Origin: Streptomyces sp. SID13726
Lineage (GTDB): Bacteria; Actinomycetota; Actinomycetes; Streptomycetales; Streptomycetaceae
Assembly (NCBI RefSeq): GCF_010548375.1
Contig: NZ_JAAGLY010000031.1
Location: 28,440 to 92,439 of the forward strand
Reading direction: 5' to 3'
Length of the DNA stretch: 64,000 nucleotides
A program made the position numbers and the translations under genes. Shown one piece after another: positions 60,773-64,000 of the stretch. How positions within the stretch are numbered: position 1 is the stretch's first letter; every line of letters begins with the position of its first letter. The notes under the pieces were generated by a model, which did not search any database, was not told where the DNA came from, and saw nothing but the letters and a program-made list of their open reading frames with translations.

Positions 60773-61450
60773 ATGCCCACCTCGTACGAGATCCCCGAAG
60801 TCCTGGACCGTCGCGAGGGCCCCTACGGGGAGGTCGTCCTGCGGCGCCACGGCGAGCTGCTCCAGATCATCGCCAACGGCTGCTTCCTGATGGACACCTC
60901 CGACGGGCGCTCGGAGCGGATGCTCGTCGACGCGGCGCTCGGCGCGCTCGACGACCGCCCCGACCCGCACGTCCTGATCGGCGGTCTCGGCGTCGGCTTC
61001 TCGCTCGCACACGCCGCCGCGGATCCGCGCTGGGGCCGGATCACGGTCGTGGAGCGGGAGCCGGCGATCATCGACTGGCACCGCGCGGGGCCGCTGTCGG
61101 CGCTCTCGGCCCCGGCGCTGGCCGATCCGCGGACGAACATTCTGGAAACGGATCTAGTCGGATTCGTCAATGAGACATGCGCCACTTTTGACGCGCTGTG
61201 CCTCGACATCGACAACGGCCCCGACTGGACGGTCACGGACGGCAACGGCGGCCTGTACGCGCACACCGGACTCACAAGCTGCGCAAGGGCGTTGAAGCCG
61301 GGCGGGGTACTGGCCGTATGGTCCGCCCGACCCTCTCCGGAATTTGAAGGATCCCTAGGAAATGCCGGGTTCCAACAGGTACGTACCGAGGAGATCCCCG
61401 TTGCCCGGGGCGTACCCGACGTCGTACACCTCGCCGTCAGACCTGGATAG
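60773..61450 (+). CDS. spermidine-synthase-like methyltransferase-fold protein
   Basis: 225 aa. Rossmann fold of polyamine aminopropyltransferases: LLQIIANGCFLMDTSDGRSE, the glycine-rich LIGGLGVGFSLA (nucleotide binding), ITVVEREPAII (acidic ligand), then DALCLDIDNGPDW and ALKPGGVLAVWSAR. The N-terminal tetramerisation domain of true SpeE is missing, so the reaction is uncertain. Start ATG 60773. Confidence 0.82.
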   Translation: MPTSYEIPEVLDRREGPYGEVVLRRHGELLQIIANGCFLMDTSDGRSERMLVDAALGALDDRPDPHVLIGGLGVGFSLAHAAADPRWGRITVVEREPAIIDWHRAGPLSALSAPALADPRTNILETDLVGFVNETCATFDALCLDIDNGPDWTVTDGNGGLYAHTGLTSCARALKPGGVLAVWSARPSPEFEGSLGNAGFQQVRTEEIPVARGVPDVVHLAVRPG

Positions 61451-61573
61451 CAAAGGGGTGATGACTCCCCGTACTCTGCTTCCCTACGCCGATCATTCAA
61501 GCGTCAATCGCAGTCATGCGCAGACAAGGAATCACCCCACATGGTTCCGGAAAGCACTCCCCAGGGGCGGGCG

Positions 61574-62311
61574 ATGGAGCAGACACACACCTCCCACAAC
61601 GGTTCGACGGCCACTCCGGGCGCTCAGCGCCGGGTCCTGGTCGTCGAGGACGATCCGACGATCGTCGACGCCATCGCGACCCGCCTGCGCGCCGAGGGAT
61701 TCCTCGTGCAAACAGCGGTCGACGGTCCGTCGGCGGTGGACACGGCCGAGGCCTGGCAGCCCGATCTGCTGATCCTCGACATCATGCTGCCCGGCTTCGA
61801 CGGTCTGGAGGTCTGCCGTCGTGTGCAGGCCGCCCGGCCGGTGCCGGTGCTCATGCTGACGGCCCGGGACGACGAGACCGACATGCTGGTCGGGCTCGGC
61901 GTCGGTGCCGACGACTACATGACCAAGCCGTTCTCCATGCGTGAGCTGGCAGCACGCGTGCACGTACTGCTGCGCCGGGTCGAGCGGGCCGCGCTGGCCG
62001 CCGCGACCCCGCGGTCCGGCATCCTCCGGCTCGGCGAGCTGGAGATCGACCACGCGCAGCGCCGGGTGCGGGTGCGGAGCGAGGACGTTCACCTCACTCC
62101 CACCGAGTTCGACCTCCTGGTGTGCCTGGCGAACACCCCGCGCGCGGTGCTCTCCCGTGAGCAGCTGCTCGCCGAGGTGTGGGACTGGGCGGACGCCTCC
62201 GGCACCCGCACGGTCGACAGCCACATCAAGGCGCTGCGCCGGAAGATCGGCGCCGAGCGGATCCGCACGGTGCACGGCGTGGGCTACGCCCTGGAGACCC
62301 CGACGCCATGA
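61574..62311 (+). CDS. OmpR-family response regulator
   Basis: 245 aa from ATG 61574 (MEQTHTSHNGSTATP); ATG 61541 is in frame. Receiver with Asp69 (LLILDIMLP), Asp26-Asp27 and Lys in YMTKPF, then a winged helix ending RTVHGVGYALE. Overlaps the kinase by 4 bp (ATGA), one operon. Target genes unknown. Confidence 0.95.
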   Translation: MEQTHTSHNGSTATPGAQRRVLVVEDDPTIVDAIATRLRAEGFLVQTAVDGPSAVDTAEAWQPDLLILDIMLPGFDGLEVCRRVQAARPVPVLMLTARDDETDMLVGLGVGADDYMTKPFSMRELAARVHVLLRRVERAALAAATPRSGILRLGELEIDHAQRRVRVRSEDVHLTPTEFDLLVCLANTPRAVLSREQLLAEVWDWADASGTRTVDSHIKALRRKIGAERIRTVHGVGYALETPTP

Positions 62312-63414
62312 GCGACGGTCCGGCCGGCCGGAGAAGCCCCAGGGAGCCCTGGGGCGGCGTGAGCCCGTTCTCGATCAAGACGAAGCTGGGCGCGCTGGTC
62401 GTCATCGCGGTCCTCATCACCACCGGGCTGATGATGATCGCGATGCGAACAGCGACCGAGCTGCGCTTCATCACGGTCTTCTCGATGATCGCCACACTGC
62501 TCATCACGCAGTTCGTGGCACATTCGCTCACCGCGCCCCTGGACGACATGAACGCGGTCGCCCGGTCCATCTCGCACGGCGACTACACCCGCCGGGTCCG
62601 CGAGAACCGCCGGGACGAACTGGGCGACCTGGCCCAGACCATCAACCGCATGGCGGACGACCTGGAGGCCCAGGAACGCCAGCGCAAGGAACTTGTGGCA
62701 AATGTCTCCCACGAGCTGCGCACCCCCATCGCGGGCCTGCGCGCGGTGCTCGAGAACATCGTCGACGGGGTCACCCAGGCCGACCCCGAGACCATGCGCA
62801 CGGCGCTGAAGCAGACCGAGCGGCTGGGGCGGCTCGTGGAGACGCTGCTGGACCTGTCCCGCCTCGACAACGGCGTCGTACCGCTGAAGAAGCGCCGTTT
62901 CGAGGTGTGGCCGTATCTCTCGGGCGTGCTCAAGGAGGCCAACATGGTCGCCACCGCGCGCGCGGGGATCGCGTCCGGGTCCGGCAGCCACACGCGCAAC
63001 GACGTGCATCTGCACCTCGACGTGTCGCCCCCGGAGCTGACCGCGCACGCCGACCCGGAGCGCATCCACCAGGTCGTCGCCAACCTCATCGACAACGCGG
63101 TCAAGCACAGCCCGCCGCACGGCCGGGTGACGGTCAAGGCGCGGCGCGGGGCGCTGCCCGAGTCGCTGGAGCTGGAGGTCCTCGACGAAGGCCCCGGCAT
63201 TCCGCGCAAGGAGTGGCACCGCGTCTTCGAGCGGTTCAACCGGGGTCAGATCATGCGGCCGCACGGTCCGGGCAGCGACGGCGGCACCGGCCTCGGGCTC
63301 GCGATCGCCCGCTGGGCGGTGGATCTGCACGGGGGCCGGATCGGCGTGGCCGAATCCGAGCGGGGGTGCCGGATTCTCGTCACCCTTCCGGGACTTCCAT
63401 CTCTGCCAAGTTGA
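62308..63414 (+). CDS. sensor histidine kinase of the two-component pair
   Basis: 368 aa. Two adjacent membrane helices (27-46 and 54-74) with almost no outside loop, so it senses within the membrane or the cytoplasm. HAMP 75-125, His135 in ANVSHELRTP, N box NLIDNAVKHSP, G1 DEGPGIP, G2 GGTGLGLAIA: complete kinase. Start ATG 62308 overlapping the regulator. Confidence 0.94.
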   Translation: MSDGPAGRRSPREPWGGVSPFSIKTKLGALVVIAVLITTGLMMIAMRTATELRFITVFSMIATLLITQFVAHSLTAPLDDMNAVARSISHGDYTRRVRENRRDELGDLAQTINRMADDLEAQERQRKELVANVSHELRTPIAGLRAVLENIVDGVTQADPETMRTALKQTERLGRLVETLLDLSRLDNGVVPLKKRRFEVWPYLSGVLKEANMVATARAGIASGSGSHTRNDVHLHLDVSPPELTAHADPERIHQVVANLIDNAVKHSPPHGRVTVKARRGALPESLELEVLDEGPGIPRKEWHRVFERFNRGQIMRPHGPGSDGGTGLGLAIARWAVDLHGGRIGVAESERGCRILVTLPGLPSLPS

Positions 63415-63706
63415 CGTAAAGTTCGAAGCGGAGCCACAAGATCCATCTCTGTTCCGCACTGACGGACACGTGTGATCAGGCAGAGGGCCGCGCCGTCGTC
63501 GCGCAAGGCCCCGCTCGGCGCTTCCCTCAGGCGGTTTCACCAAGCGGAACCACGCTTGTTTCCCGCCATTTCCACCCCCGAAACCCGCTCTTTGATGTGA
63601 CTTACACGACGATGGACCGGCCCGGCCTGACCTTCCCGGTCTCGGGGGCGTAGCCTTTATTCCCGCTGTCCATCACCTTGTGAAGCGGAAGAGGGCGGTT
63701 GCCGCC

Positions 63707-64000
63707 GTGTCGCCACAGTCCCCCAGTAACTCGAGCATCTCGACCGACGCAGACCAAGCGGGCAAGAACCCCGCTGCCGCGTTCGGCCCGAACGAGTGGC
63801 TCGTCGACGAGATCTATCAGCAGTACCTCCAGGACCCGAATTCGGTAGACCGAGCCTGGTGGGACTTCTTCGCCGACTACAAGCCAGGGGCGGCCGCCGC
63901 TCCGGCTGCGGCGGGTACTGCGGCCGCGGGGGCCGCAGAGACCACCACACCGGCTCCCGCCGCGCAGGCTCCCGCGCCGGCCGCGCCCGCTCCGGCCCAG
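63707..64000 (+). CDS. sucA: 2-oxoglutarate dehydrogenase E1/decarboxylase, N-terminal part
   Basis: The first 98 codons from GTG 63707; the gene runs off the right edge. VSPQSPSNSSISTDADQ, then FGPNEWLVDEIYQQYLQDPN, VDRAWWDFFADYKPG, the typical N-terminus that docks the actinobacterial multifunctional (KGD/SucA) enzyme, followed by an Ala/Pro-rich linker. Part of the TCA cycle (2-oxoglutarate to succinyl-CoA). GAGGG lies about 11 nt upstream. Confidence 0.93.
   Translation, partial: MSPQSPSNSSISTDADQAGKNPAAAFGPNEWLVDEIYQQYLQDPNSVDRAWWDFFADYKPGAAAAPAAAGTAAAGAAETTTPAPAAQAPAPAAPAPAQ

Noticed and set aside
1..64000. Biosynthetic gene cluster (PKS, NRPS, terpene, lanthipeptide)
   Set aside because: No core synthase or precursor peptide found; the AurF-like and StyA-like oxygenases stand without one.

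Overview
High G+C DNA, many GTG and TTG starts, strong third-position G/C bias and the gene content point to a Streptomyces chromosome. The two conserved ends match orders I recall from S. coelicolor: rpmE / LCP / rho / thrB / thrC / hom / lysA / nrtL on the left, and lon / GNATs / two-component pair / 2-oxoglutarate dehydrogenase on the right. No database search was possible, so product names rest on motifs and remembered families.

Layout. 1-13.3 kb: housekeeping block on the minus strand (L31, LCP cell-wall enzyme, secreted trypsin-like protease with FG-GAP repeats, Rho, the threonine/lysine operon hom-thrC-thrB and lysA, nrtL with an internal 78-bp minisatellite, a single-domain response regulator). 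13.4-29.4 kb: a 16-kb island in tRNA-Arg(CCG), bounded by a 49-bp duplication of the tRNA 3' end. It has no visible integrase, but holds an IS3-type and an IS5-type element, several broken genes, the 3' half of a different tRNA-Arg(CCT), and accessory genes: a DUF4041/GIY-YIG coiled-coil protein, a DUF4062-like protein, two membrane-anchored coiled-coil proteins, a membrane pentapeptide-repeat protein, and a divergent unit of small paralogs, a PrimPol-like protein and an HTH/TPR regulator, then an APH-fold kinase. Two repeats (A and B) occur in the same order twice, each pair enclosing one membrane-protein gene, which suggests cassette exchange.

29.5-44.4 kb: VOC protein, acyltransferase, cyclophilin, a divergent Ku / LigD-polymerase end-joining pair, NERD protein, protein phosphatase, lipoprotein-histidine kinase pair, SEDS/class B PBP pair, a decayed diiron gene next to an intact AurF-like one, and a TetR regulator. 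44.5-52.3 kb: NlpC/P60 hydrolase, then a conservon (cvnABCD) ending in an FAD monooxygenase, and a PP2C-like protein. 52.3-53.2 kb: about 65 tandem copies of a degenerate 14-bp unit with no gene, the strangest sequence here. 53.2-64 kb: MarR with a perfect 18-bp palindrome facing a GH25 lysozyme, lon under a HAIR (HspR) site, three GNATs, a rhomboid-like protein, a spermidine-synthase-like protein, a two-component system and the start of sucA/kgd.

How it fits: most genes are core metabolism, envelope synthesis and signalling. The strongest candidates for undescribed biology are the cassette-like membrane/TIR-like genes of the tRNA-Arg island and the 14-bp repeat array.
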